A DNA stretch of 8,889 nt from JBCCBI01 sp039034155 (GCA_039034155.1 JBCCBI010000228.1:1-8889), one strand, 5' to 3'; shown: positions 1 through 7,271, counted from the stretch's first letter. Program-made: numbers and translations. Notes: a model not told the origin generated them from the sequence alone.

Positions 1-1
1 T

Positions 2-1723
2 CGAGCACCAGGCGGACTCCTCCGTCAGCAAAATCAACTCGACTCGAATGTTCGAAGTGATGATCAACAAACTGGACGAGAGCCAAAGCAAGAGGAGCAA
101 ATGGGGAATGATCAAGCTGATGGCACCATAACTACGTTGTGGCAAGCGTCTAACGGCGAGCAGCTCCTCAACCTTGCCGTAAGCCCTGAAGGGCAACTAA
201 CAGCAAGTATTTGGCGGCACGGCTTTGTGGATTTAGCGTTATTTGATGAGGTGAGTTCTACATGGACCTACCTCAATCAAGATAAATACCAAGATATGGA
301 ACCATCCTGGCTAGACGAAGACACGTTGCTTTTTAGCTCTGACCGCGCGGGGCAATTTGACGTTTATAGACTCAACATTAACCAAGTCGAGGCTGTTCCT
401 TTGAGCCAAACGCTCGGCGGTGCGTTTCAGCCAGCTTTCGGGAATGATGTGCTTTGGTATGTAGCATTAGGCGGTAATGGCTACAACTTGGTGGGCACAC
501 CCTTTGTTGAAGGTGCATTGTTACAAAGCTCCAGCACGGTAGATGGTGTCGCCTCTGAATCATCCGACACTGTAGGAGAAGCTAGCACAGCATCAGATGA
601 TGACAATACGACCTCAACAACGACTTCGCTTGCCTCAGATGAATCTCTCAAGGACATGTCAACTATCAACACAACGATGCTTTTGAATGTCGCTGATGAC
701 ATCACCCTACCAACACCCCAACAACTTGATGTGGAGCCATTACCTGAGCCGTTTCCACAGGTCACTTATCCGGTAGAAAATTATCAACCGTGGTCAAGTT
801 TGGCACCTTACGGCTGGCTACCGACGGGGTTTGGATTTGCACTATCGCCCTTTGAAGTGGCGGTTAGTGCCTCAATTTTTGGACAAGACGATAGCGCAAA
901 ACACAGCTATAGCGTGAACGTAGGGGTGAACACGAGTCTCGAGGGCGACCTAGACGGCGCATTTATCAACGCGCGTTACGCGTTGGGTGCTAACAACATT
1001 CTCAACGCATTTGCAGCCCAAAACCCAGTGACGTTGGGCTTACAGGTAGGCATTTGGCCGCATGTACCCCACTTGGGGGATTTTCAAGAAACCGCGCTAG
1101 GTGCATTAGGTGATGCTAGCACGCAGTTTCCTGTGACTGTGCTAGGCACGCGGATGCTGACTCGCATCAGTTTGCGTGCAGGTGCACTGCGGCTACCTTC
1201 GTATGGTGACTGGCAGTTTGACGGTCGCACAAGCTTGTTACTATCAAATCAACGCGCTGACCTGTGGGGCTACAGCAGCCGGGGTTGGCTAGTGGGTGCA
1301 ACCGGTGTGTGGAGTGCGACCGAAACTGGTCGGTCATTGGGAACCTGGGCAGATGTTCGCTACGCGCGCCCGCTGGTTATTGGAAATGTAGGTGGGACGC
1401 TCGAGTTTGGTCTGCGCGCTGGCTACCGCCCGCCGGAGCCTATTGCCGTAGATTTTGATACTGACTTGAGTGCCGCGCTCACCATCGGTTACCGCTACAG
1501 CGTGCCTATCCGCTGGCGTTATGGGGACGGGCTGTACAGCCTCGAGCGCATCAGCTTTGAACCACGCGGGCGTCTCTGGTTGGACGACGCCGTGGGTGCA
1601 GGCGCTGACCTCACAGTAAACGCAGACGTGCTCATCAACTATGGAGCGCCCATCAGTTTAGGAGGTAGCGTTGGCTATGCTGAAGATTTTTGGTTTCGGA
1701 TAGGTTTGCGCTTACCGCTTTAA
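2..1723 (+). CDS. TolB/PD40-type propeller with C-terminal outer-membrane beta-barrel (5' partial)
   Basis: The reading frame is open from the window edge, and the first ATG (101) has no signal peptide and begins inside a propeller, so the true start very probably lies upstream. Residues are counted from that ATG. Residues about 20-135 hold PD40/WD40-like blades: AVSPEG near 26-31, then a textbook blade EPSWLDEDTLLFSSDRAG at 67-84 with FDVYRL, then a blade around QPAFGNDVLWYVA. Residues about 142-198 are a Ser/Thr/Asp/Glu-rich low-complexity linker. After a Pro-rich stretch and PYGWLPTGF (236-244), the remaining about 300 residues alternate polar and hydrophobic positions with many Gly and aromatic residues and end in WFRIGLRLPL, as in outer-membrane barrels. 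Family knowledge: propeller-plus-barrel proteins are surface or envelope proteins of diderms, function usually unknown; peptidase activity cannot be judged. An AGGAG at 93-97 lies only 3 nt before ATG 101, so an internal start is possible but less likely. Confidence 0.75.
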   Translation, partial: RAPGGLLRQQNQLDSNVRSDDQQTGREPKQEEQMGNDQADGTITTLWQASNGEQLLNLAVSPEGQLTASIWRHGFVDLALFDEVSSTWTYLNQDKYQDMEPSWLDEDTLLFSSDRAGQFDVYRLNINQVEAVPLSQTLGGAFQPAFGNDVLWYVALGGNGYNLVGTPFVEGALLQSSSTVDGVASESSDTVGEASTASDDDNTTSTTTSLASDESLKDMSTINTTMLLNVADDITLPTPQQLDVEPLPEPFPQVTYPVENYQPWSSLAPYGWLPTGFGFALSPFEVAVSASIFGQDDSAKHSYSVNVGVNTSLEGDLDGAFINARYALGANNILNAFAAQNPVTLGLQVGIWPHVPHLGDFQETALGALGDASTQFPVTVLGTRMLTRISLRAGALRLPSYGDWQFDGRTSLLLSNQRADLWGYSSRGWLVGATGVWSATETGRSLGTWADVRYARPLVIGNVGGTLEFGLRAGYRPPEPIAVDFDTDLSAALTIGYRYSVPIRWRYGDGLYSLERISFEPRGRLWLDDAVGAGADLTVNADVLINYGAPISLGGSVGYAEDFWFRIGLRLPL

Positions 1724-1887
1724 GCTAGTTTTATAAAGAGATTTACAACCTCAGCTAAATGTGATGCCCGTGGTGTAAACTAGAGGCATTCACATTACTC
1801 ATCTCTTGCCGCCTGATACCGATTAAACACTCTATAACCCCCTGCGGGCTTTATGCCGTTCCAATCAGAATCGGTAGCCGTTTCTAC

Positions 1888-1932
1888 ACCCTCCAGGTGG
1901 GTTAATTCGTTAACAAATTAACCGGAAAGGGT
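1888..1932. promoter_or_regulatory. Inverted repeat overlapping the -35 box (candidate operator or hairpin)
   Basis: GGTTAATT (1900-1907) and AATTAACC (1916-1923) are perfect 8-bp arms around an 8-nt centre that includes GTTAAC. The symmetry continues outwards in broken form: ACCCT-CC (1888-1894) against GG-AA-AGGGT (1924-1932). The -35 box lies between and inside the arms, so a bound dimeric repressor would block the promoter. There is no T-run on either side, which argues against an intrinsic terminator. The regulator is unknown. Confidence 0.4.
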
Positions 1933-1937
1933 ATAAC
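1910..1937 (+). promoter_or_regulatory. Sigma70-type promoter for the unknown gene at 2151
   Basis: TTAACA at 1910-1915 matches the -35 consensus at 5 of 6 positions. TATAAC at 1932-1937 matches the -10 consensus at 5 of 6. The spacer is 16 bp. Transcription would begin near 1944 and give a leader of about 205 nt before the ATG at 2151. No better promoter was seen closer to the gene. The call rests only on these boxes and their spacing. Confidence 0.5.
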
Positions 1938-2150
1938 AAAGCATGTCCTGACAATCATGCAATCCTTTATCTTGAAGATGCTCGTAATACCGCTAGCGAC
2001 TGTTTCGCAGCACCTACCGTATGGAAAATTAATTTACTGGGGATATCAGCCTCACCAACTCAAGTAAGATGACATCATCATCGCTATCGCAAAGCAATAG
2101 CTCAACAGTTATTAAGGAATAGGCAGTACTAATAAAAAGATTAGGAATTT

Positions 2151-2927
2151 ATGGCGAACTACACAACTAACAAAAAGCAGGTAGATACCTTTGAAGGTCG
2201 CGTCTACACAGGTAAGTACACCATTTACGGGCTTTTGTACACACCTTCAAACGAAGACATGGACAGATACTTAAATACAACTGAGCGCTCGTTTGTGCCT
2301 ATTAGTGAACCCATGATTTACCAGAGTTGCCTCACCCACCCGCCGGATATTCGCTCACTAAGTGCAGCGCCACCGTTTATTGCGGTACATAAAGAAAAGA
2401 TTCTGTGGCTCATGGGCGCGCGGGCATCTGAAGAAGTAATTCGGCATTCAGAGCAACAACGGATGGCTATTTTATTTGATGACTTTTTCTTATCTGGTAA
2501 TGTGCGGCACCGTGAAAATACGCGCATGAGTGCATTTTTGGAAGCTATGACCTCTGAAAATACCTTTCAAACGCTTACCAACGTACACCTGTGTAAACTC
2601 AAACACCGTGGCTACGAAGTGTTTAACGACAATGAACCTCTCGAGACGTTTGATACAGCCGTTGTTAACTTACACAATGCTGAAGGCGTAATTGAGTTTG
2701 AGTCTCAAACCGATGGTAGCGTGGCAGAAGATAAGCCCAAGACTATTGGCAAAGGGTCAAAAGTGCGCGTGAAGATGGAAAACGACGGCTCGAGCCAAAT
2801 TGAAATCGGTCGTATCCAACGTGAAATCAGTGAAGGTGTGTATCTAATGAGCTTTGAAGACCGCCTTGGTGAGCGCAATGACTTGGTCATTGTTGAAAAA
2901 GAGGCCATCGTTGAAGTATTGTCTTAG
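2151..2927 (+). CDS. Conserved-looking protein of unknown function
   Basis: A 258-residue soluble protein with no signal peptide and no membrane segment. The ATG at 2151 has a modest AGGA at 2143-2146, 4 nt upstream. Residues about 13-95 (FEGRVYTGKYTIYGLLYTP, then RYLNTTERSFVPISEP, then FIAVHKEKILWLMG) resemble the small beta-rich domain seen in proteins annotated as DUF6812 or similar, where a strand is followed by D..LN....F.P; this match is from memory and weak. The middle (about 95-165) is mixed, including YEVFNDNEPLETFDTAVVNLHNAEGVIEF. The acidic/Lys-rich linker about 185-200 leads to a C-terminal beta-rich module (about 200-258, GSKVRVKMENDGSS, VYLMSFEDR, NDLVIVEKEAIVEVL). No catalytic motif was recognised. 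It has its own promoter and a long leader. DUF1697 follows 48 bp later on the same strand and may be co-transcribed. Confidence 0.8.
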   Translation: MANYTTNKKQVDTFEGRVYTGKYTIYGLLYTPSNEDMDRYLNTTERSFVPISEPMIYQSCLTHPPDIRSLSAAPPFIAVHKEKILWLMGARASEEVIRHSEQQRMAILFDDFFLSGNVRHRENTRMSAFLEAMTSENTFQTLTNVHLCKLKHRGYEVFNDNEPLETFDTAVVNLHNAEGVIEFESQTDGSVAEDKPKTIGKGSKVRVKMENDGSSQIEIGRIQREISEGVYLMSFEDRLGERNDLVIVEKEAIVEVLS

Positions 2928-2963
2928 TTTTAAACATTACCTAGATTTTAAACACTATCTAAA
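2928..2963 (+). repeat. Two tandem imperfect 18-bp repeats
   Basis: TTTTAAACATTACCTAGA (2928-2945) is followed immediately by TTTTAAACACTATCTAAA (2946-2963), identical at 15 of 18 positions. They fill most of the 48-bp gap between the stop codon of the unknown gene and the DUF1697 start. They may come from a local duplication; a role as protein binding site or AT-rich promoter element (TATCTA at the second copy) is possible but unproven. Confidence 0.6.
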
Positions 2964-2975
2964 GCTCAGCGTAGA

Positions 2976-3548
2976 ATGACCACTTCGTCAAAACCTGATG
3001 TTTGGATCGCCCTCTTCCGTGGCATTAACGTAGGTGGCAATCACATCTTGCCGATGAAAGACCTGCGCGGGTTGCTCAGTGAATTGGGGCTGATTAACGT
3101 CAATACCTATATTCAAAGTGGTAACGCTGTTTTTCAGCGAGCTGCAGACAGCACTCGCACGCCTAATGAACTTGCTGAGCAAATTGCTGCGGCCATCACT
3201 ACGCAACACGGTTTCACACCCAAGGTCATGGTGTTTTCTAAAACTGCTCTTGATGACGCTACGAACGCTAACCCTTTTCCGGAAGCAGCACACGCTCCCA
3301 AAACACTATACGTATACTTTTTGGACACAGCACCTAACTCACCTGATTGGCAGCAGCTCGAGGCCCTCAAGGGTGCTTCTGAGCACATGAAGCTTGTCGG
3401 GAATGTCTTTTATCTATATGCTCCCGACGGCATTAGTCGTTCTAAGCTAGCCGCTAAAGCTGAAAAGTTACTAGGTGTGGCAGCTACCGCGCGCAACTGG
3501 CGTACGGTATGTAAACTTGCTGACCTCGCTGAGGCTGTCTCTGGGTAA
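2976..3548 (+). CDS. DUF1697 family protein
   Basis: A 190-residue protein that matches the DUF1697 family over its whole length, and its length is typical for it. The N-terminal signature is clear: IALFRGINVGG (11-21), PMKDLRGLL, LGLINVNTYIQSGNAVF (37-53). The middle holds VMVFSK and a TLYVYFLD strand. The C-terminal block SKLAAKAEKLLGVAATARNWRTV is the usual end of the family. The ATG at 2976 fits the normal N-terminus although no Shine-Dalgarno sequence precedes it. Cytosolic; no signal peptide or membrane segment. The molecular function of this widespread family is not established, so none is assigned. It ends inside the 28-bp palindrome and converges on the histidine kinase gene. Confidence 0.92.
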   Translation: MTTSSKPDVWIALFRGINVGGNHILPMKDLRGLLSELGLINVNTYIQSGNAVFQRAADSTRTPNELAEQIAAAITTQHGFTPKVMVFSKTALDDATNANPFPEAAHAPKTLYVYFLDTAPNSPDWQQLEALKGASEHMKLVGNVFYLYAPDGISRSKLAAKAEKLLGVAATARNWRTVCKLADLAEAVSG

Positions 3549-3567
3549 ATACGCGTATTTACCCAGA
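3540..3567. terminator. 28-bp perfect palindrome between convergent genes (possible bidirectional terminator)
   Basis: TCTGGGTAAATACG (3540-3553) is followed directly by its exact reverse complement (3554-3567). The palindrome includes the TAA stop of the DUF1697 gene (3546-3548) and lies 27 bp from the stop codon of the convergent kinase gene. As RNA it would form a stem of about 12 bp with a 4-nt loop on either strand. The position fits a shared terminator; the lack of a T-run on both sides is against a classical intrinsic one. A protein binding site is the alternative. Confidence 0.5.
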
Positions 3568-3593
3568 AGATATCCTGTTTAATGACACCCTGT

Positions 3594-6407
3594 TCAAGAC
3601 GTAATTGGGGTTGCTACTGGTAGCAGAATTTCAAAACAACTGCCTTTACTCAGCTCACTTTGTACTTCAATGTGACCACCCATAGCCTCTACAAAGGTTT
3701 TTGTGAGCGAAAGCCCCAAGCCGTGGCCGGGAATGTGGGAGGTTTCGTCGATCCCCAGACGTTCAAAGGGTTTAAAGAGATGCTCGAGCTGTTCGGGGGC
3801 GATCCCGCGCCCGCTATCTTCAATTGCAATGCTCACATATTGGTCGCTGGGGCGGCTAACTCGCAACCACACGTGTCCACCTGGGTGATTGTATTTGATG
3901 GCATTGCTCAGCAGGTTAAGAAGCGCTTGTTTTAACTTGTAAGCATCTGCGCGTAGGGTTAGAGGAATATCTTGGTTAGGGTAACGCGCGCTTTCTGTGT
4001 TAGCTGTTGTCACGTTTAAAGGTATGTCCATATGAAGGTCAACTTTGTACTGGACAGCAATGTGACGCATAAGACCGCAGGCTTCTTCGACCAGCGCAGC
4101 CAAGGGAACCTCACTCCAATTTAAGCTGATACTGTCATAACCATCTTGCCCATGAGCAATGTAAATCATGTCATTAATGATGCCACCGAGTAACTTAGCC
4201 GCCTCGAGGATTCGCCCAATATCTTCTGACCACTGCTGATAATTTGGCTGTTGAGATCCATCTTGAGGCATATTTTGAGCTTCTAACCTGAGAAGTTGGG
4301 CAAACCCAGAAATAGCGTTTAGAGGCGTTTTAAGTTCGTGGCTGATGCTAGCAATAAAGCGGTCACGGGCTTGGTTAGCAGCTGTCACCTCATCAACAGC
4401 TTGGTTGAGTTCAAGGTTGCGTTGATTAAGCTCGAGCTCGAGCACTTTGCGGTCACTGATGTCTTGAATAGTACCCATCAGGTAGATGGTGCCATCTTTG
4501 GCAACATCGGCAGCTTCACGGCGCGAGTGAACATGCACAAGGGTGCCATCTGGACGAATAACTCGGTGGTCCACTTGGTAGGGTTGACCGTACTCAATAG
4601 CCTCTTGCACAACATTTTTCGCACGTAGGCGTTCTTCTTCAGGTAAGTAGGTATAGTATTCGTCAATTGTGGGCATGCCTTCACTGCGGTCGCGCCCCAC
4701 AATTCGGAAGGTTTCATCACTCCAGTGGAGTTGTCCCGTACGAGTATTAAGCCGCCAGTTGCCCAATTTGGCAAGACTCTGGGCACGCGCGAGTAAAGCT
4801 TGGCTCTCACGGACTTGGCGCTGACTTTCTTGTAGGTCAGTTACATCCCTGCTAGCAACAACCATGCCACTAATCTGGTCTTTGTCCGTTACCAACGGCA
4901 CGCGGTTCGTAAGCATGTGACGGCCCTTAATGGTATCTGCCTCACCTAGCAGGGGTGTGCCAGCTAGAACTTGCGCGCTACTGCGCTCGAGGCTTGCTGC
5001 GGCTTGCGTGCCCATAACTTCCTGATACGTTTTGTTTTTAAGCGTTTGTGGAGGTGTGCCTACCAACTCAGCAGCAGCTTTGTTGGCAAGCGTAATGCGC
5101 TGCTGCGTGTCCATAGCAATCACAACATCTGGCAGGGCGTCAACGAGGGTGCGCAGTAAGCGCCGCTCACCTGCTAAATCTGCTTCTGCAGTGCGCAGGA
5201 GTTGCAGATCGACCCGCGAAACTAGTACCCGTGCTAGCGGCGGGATAGTGTCCAGAACTTGCCAACTAATGATACTGGTGCTACTACTTTCTTGAACATC
5301 AAAGTGCGTTTTATAACGGTCAACTGGGTGGCGTTGGTTACCCTCAAAGTAGCGCTCACCGTCCATTAAACTGAGTAAGCCCAAGTACCACTGATAATAG
5401 CCATAGCCCTTGAGCATGCGGCCAGCTTGAATACTAGCGAGGTCAGCCTCAGTTAGCTCGTGGGCCTGCTTGTGACATGTATCTACAAGTATGGCAGAGG
5501 CTGATTTGGAGGTAGCCTCTGCGGTTTCAGAGGCTGTGACATGTGGACGCTGCATTTTACGAAAGTAGCGCAAGGCTTCTTGGTTGACATCATGCAAGCG
5601 AATGAGCCTAAACAAGCGCATAAGCTCGGTTTGGTCACACAGGTGTTCAGCCAAGTTAACACCGGACGCCCTAAGGCGCTCAAGGTCCACATACACAGCT
5701 GCTAGGTCTTCTTCCCATAGGGCAACTGGTGAATGGTCAAAGAGGGTGCGGTAGCGTTGCTCGAGCTTGCGGCGATGTGTTTTTTCATGGGTTACTAAAC
5801 GCTCAGCCGTATTGCGCACAAAATAAGTGAGGCTAATCACAATAATGCTCGCAAACTGAAAATCCACTAGCGTTGCCAAGTTTGAAGGTACCCCGCGCTG
5901 CTCAGCTAATACGTGCGAGATCAGACCAATAAACGTGTTCAGCACATAAAATACAGCACACCAACGCAACGCTTGACGCTGCTGAAATATCAAACTGGTT
6001 GTGGCATAGAGCAGTGGCGTCCAAATAAACCAATCAATTTTCCGGGCCATAAGTTGCAAGCCGCTCATATCTGCGGGTGTTACAAGCATCATAGAGCGCC
6101 CGAAATAACCAAAAAAGGCCACCGTGCTCACACTAAAAACAGTTAATTCAACTACTCTGGGTAAGCTGCCACGACGCTCGAGGATAGCCAGTAAGGTTAG
6201 CGCTGCAAATCCAGGTACACACATAAACAGTGCAACCACAGGACTACTGCTCGAAACGAGCAGTGTTTTAATAGCTGAAAATAAGAGCGCAACCGCCGAC
6301 AAGCCAAACACGATGCGGTAAACGCGCTTTTTGGGAAACGCTGCGGGCAGCAAGCTGCTTATATCTGTTGTGAGGGTGTCATCTACAAACCTTGGCGGTG
6401 TTGTCAC
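3594..6407 (-). CDS. Membrane-bound multi-PAS sensor histidine kinase
   Basis: A 937-residue sensor kinase. About six hydrophobic segments lie at residues 30-51, 56-76, 84-104, 125-142, 148-166 and 181-197, forming an integral membrane sensor without a large periplasmic loop. A PAS-like region follows at about 217-400; it opens with LFDHSPVALWEEDLAAV, a pattern usual for this degenerate PAS type. A second PAS spans about 412-525 (LVDALPDVVIAMD) and a third, PAS_3-like, about 535-655 (LGNWRLNTRTGQLHWSDE, VIRPDGTLVHVHSRR). A short coiled coil (655-682) leads to HisKA with SISHELKTPLN, phospho-acceptor His690. The ATPase domain has the N-box NLLSNAIKYN (Asn835), G1 EDSGRG (863-868), F-box LFKPFERL and G2 GHGLGLSL (894-901). 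All catalytic motifs look intact; no receiver domain. The start is GTG 6407: an in-frame stop lies two codons upstream and there is no Shine-Dalgarno. The response regulator gene lies 188 bp upstream on the same strand and is the likely partner. The signal is unknown. Confidence 0.93.
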   Translation of the reverse strand: MTTPPRFVDDTLTTDISSLLPAAFPKKRVYRIVFGLSAVALLFSAIKTLLVSSSSPVVALFMCVPGFAALTLLAILERRGSLPRVVELTVFSVSTVAFFGYFGRSMMLVTPADMSGLQLMARKIDWFIWTPLLYATTSLIFQQRQALRWCAVFYVLNTFIGLISHVLAEQRGVPSNLATLVDFQFASIIVISLTYFVRNTAERLVTHEKTHRRKLEQRYRTLFDHSPVALWEEDLAAVYVDLERLRASGVNLAEHLCDQTELMRLFRLIRLHDVNQEALRYFRKMQRPHVTASETAEATSKSASAILVDTCHKQAHELTEADLASIQAGRMLKGYGYYQWYLGLLSLMDGERYFEGNQRHPVDRYKTHFDVQESSSTSIISWQVLDTIPPLARVLVSRVDLQLLRTAEADLAGERRLLRTLVDALPDVVIAMDTQQRITLANKAAAELVGTPPQTLKNKTYQEVMGTQAAASLERSSAQVLAGTPLLGEADTIKGRHMLTNRVPLVTDKDQISGMVVASRDVTDLQESQRQVRESQALLARAQSLAKLGNWRLNTRTGQLHWSDETFRIVGRDRSEGMPTIDEYYTYLPEEERLRAKNVVQEAIEYGQPYQVDHRVIRPDGTLVHVHSRREAADVAKDGTIYLMGTIQDISDRKVLELELNQRNLELNQAVDEVTAANQARDRFIASISHELKTPLNAISGFAQLLRLEAQNMPQDGSQQPNYQQWSEDIGRILEAAKLLGGIINDMIYIAHGQDGYDSISLNWSEVPLAALVEEACGLMRHIAVQYKVDLHMDIPLNVTTANTESARYPNQDIPLTLRADAYKLKQALLNLLSNAIKYNHPGGHVWLRVSRPSDQYVSIAIEDSGRGIAPEQLEHLFKPFERLGIDETSHIPGHGLGLSLTKTFVEAMGGHIEVQSELSKGSCFEILLPVATPITS
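4431..4442. repeat. Tandem pair of the over-represented hexamer CTCGAG
   Basis: CTCGAGCTCGAG lies inside the histidine kinase gene, in the coiled coil before HisKA (Leu-Glu-Leu-Glu on the coding strand). It is the densest spot of a hexamer with 18 complete copies in the window; the other starts are 938, 1400, 1541, 2640, 2789, 3357, 3783, 4203, 4986, 5760, 6177, 6515, 6887, 7217, 8143 and 8837. Confidence 0.85.
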
Positions 6408-6416
6408 GGTGCATTA

Positions 6417-6422
6417 AGTTTA
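6417..6422 (-). promoter_or_regulatory. Possible -10 box for a near-leaderless kinase transcript
   Basis: On the minus strand TAAACT sits 9 nt before the GTG start of the kinase, where no Shine-Dalgarno sequence is present. Transcription from it would give a nearly leaderless message. The upstream GTGACT, 15 bp away, is only a weak -35. Low confidence. Confidence 0.2.
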
Positions 6423-6546
6423 GCAGTTTCGAGCATAAGTCACTTTATGTGTAGCCTCGCATAGCTTGCATCTGCAGTTGCTCCAGCAAGTCTAAATGGA
6501 AATGTTATGAGATGCTCGAGCTTAAATGTTGATGCCGCAAGGTCGT

Positions 6547-6575
6547 CTGATAATATTGGGGGCATTACCTGTCCA
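6547..6575 (-). promoter_or_regulatory. Candidate promoter in the regulator-kinase gap
   Basis: Read on the minus strand, TGGACA (complement of 6570-6575, 5 of 6 matches to the -35 consensus) is followed after 17 bp by TATCAG (complement of 6547-6552, 4 of 6 matches to the -10). It would let the kinase be transcribed separately from the regulator, with a leader of about 130 nt. No terminator was seen in the gap, so read-through from the regulator gene is equally possible. Confidence 0.25.
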
Positions 6576-6595
6576 GCACGCCACACTCCCCATCA

Positions 6596-7267
6596 TCAGG
6601 GTCCAATAAAGCGGTAGCCAATCCCATGCACCGACTCAATATAACGCGGCGAGCGTGGTTTATCGCCTAGTTTTTGCCGGAGCGACGAAATGCATACATC
6701 AACCACACGTTCAGTACCATCAAAGTCCGGATGCCAGACAGATGTCAAAATATCATGGCGACTAAACGCTTGATAGGGGCGCTTAGCAAGTAACACCAAC
6801 ACATCAAATTCGGTGTGGGTGAGGGTGACTTTGTCGTAATCTACGTACACGTGGCGGTCAATCATATCAATGGTGATGTTACCTACCTCGAGCCGCTCGC
6901 GTGAACTGTGCTTGCGCAACTTAGCACGCACCCGTGCTGTTAACACTGCTAGGTCAATGGGCTTGGTCACGTAGTCGTCTGCCCCAGCGTCAAACCCACG
7001 CACTTGCGCGTGGCTTCCTGTTTGGGCAGTCACAATGATAATGGGCATGTCTGCATAACGCTGCCGCAAACGTTTCGCGACTTCGTAGCCATCTGGTGCT
7101 GGGATTTGTAGGTCAAGCAAGACCAAATCTGCCAGTGGCGCACGGTCGAGCGCCTCTTGACCTGTACGGGCCAAATGAACCTGATAATTTTGGGCAAGTA
7201 GAATACGACGCAATAGCTCGAGGCTATTTTCGTCATCTTCAACGACTAAAATACGTTTTGTTATCAT
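6596..7267 (-). CDS. OmpR/PhoB-family response regulator
   Basis: A 223-residue DNA-binding response regulator. The receiver domain (1-118) starts with KRILVVEDD; the acidic pair is Glu10-Asp11-Asp12, the phospho-acceptor is Asp52 in LVLLDLQIPAPDGYE, the switch Thr is Thr80 (IIIVTAQ) and the conserved Lys is Lys102 (YVTKPID). The C-terminal winged helix (about 126-222) carries LTHTEFDVLVLLA, the recognition-helix region RVVDVCISSLRQKLGD and the ending RYIESVHGIGYRF. The frame is open upstream to 7387, but these 40 extra residues do not look like a receiver domain, so ATG 7267 is chosen; no Shine-Dalgarno sequence is visible. The kinase follows 188 bp downstream on the same strand and is the likely phosphodonor. 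Direct repeats just upstream could be its own binding sites. Target genes are unknown. Confidence 0.93.
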   Translation of the reverse strand: MITKRILVVEDDENSLELLRRILLAQNYQVHLARTGQEALDRAPLADLVLLDLQIPAPDGYEVAKRLRQRYADMPIIIVTAQTGSHAQVRGFDAGADDYVTKPIDLAVLTARVRAKLRKHSSRERLEVGNITIDMIDRHVYVDYDKVTLTHTEFDVLVLLAKRPYQAFSRHDILTSVWHPDFDGTERVVDVCISSLRQKLGDKPRSPRYIESVHGIGYRFIGP

Positions 7268-7271
7268 AAAA

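Larger units (their letters stand above)
1724..2150. other. Intergenic region with promoter and several inverted repeats
   Basis: This 427-bp stretch holds no convincing gene. From left to right it contains: an imperfect stem AATGTGATGCC (1758-1768) against GGCATTCACATT (1785-1796), which may be a weak terminator for the upstream gene but has no T-run; TACCGATT (1817-1824) against AATCGGTA (1869-1876); the promoter and overlapping inverted repeat listed separately; a 5-bp stem GCATG/CATGC at 1941-1960; GATGACATCATC (2068-2079); and GCTAT/ATAGC at 2083-2101. A 36-codon open frame (1957-2067) lacks a ribosome binding site. Confidence 0.6.

Noticed and set aside
481..765. Minus-strand open frame of 94 codons opposite the propeller-barrel gene
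   Set aside because: It is opposite the Ser/Thr-rich linker, has low-complexity composition and no recognised domain; it is a shadow of the real gene.
1838..1858. Small stem CCC-TGC-GGG with flanking ATAA/TTAT as a terminator
   Set aside because: Only three G-C pairs around a 3-nt loop with mismatches outside; too weak to call.
4338..6321. Several 60-96 codon plus-strand open frames opposite the histidine kinase
   Set aside because: The kinase frame carries intact domains over its whole length; none of the antisense frames shows a domain or ribosome binding site.
6500..6530. Direct repeat AAATGTT in the regulator-kinase gap
   Set aside because: Only 7 bp, AT-rich and 24 bp apart; likely by chance.
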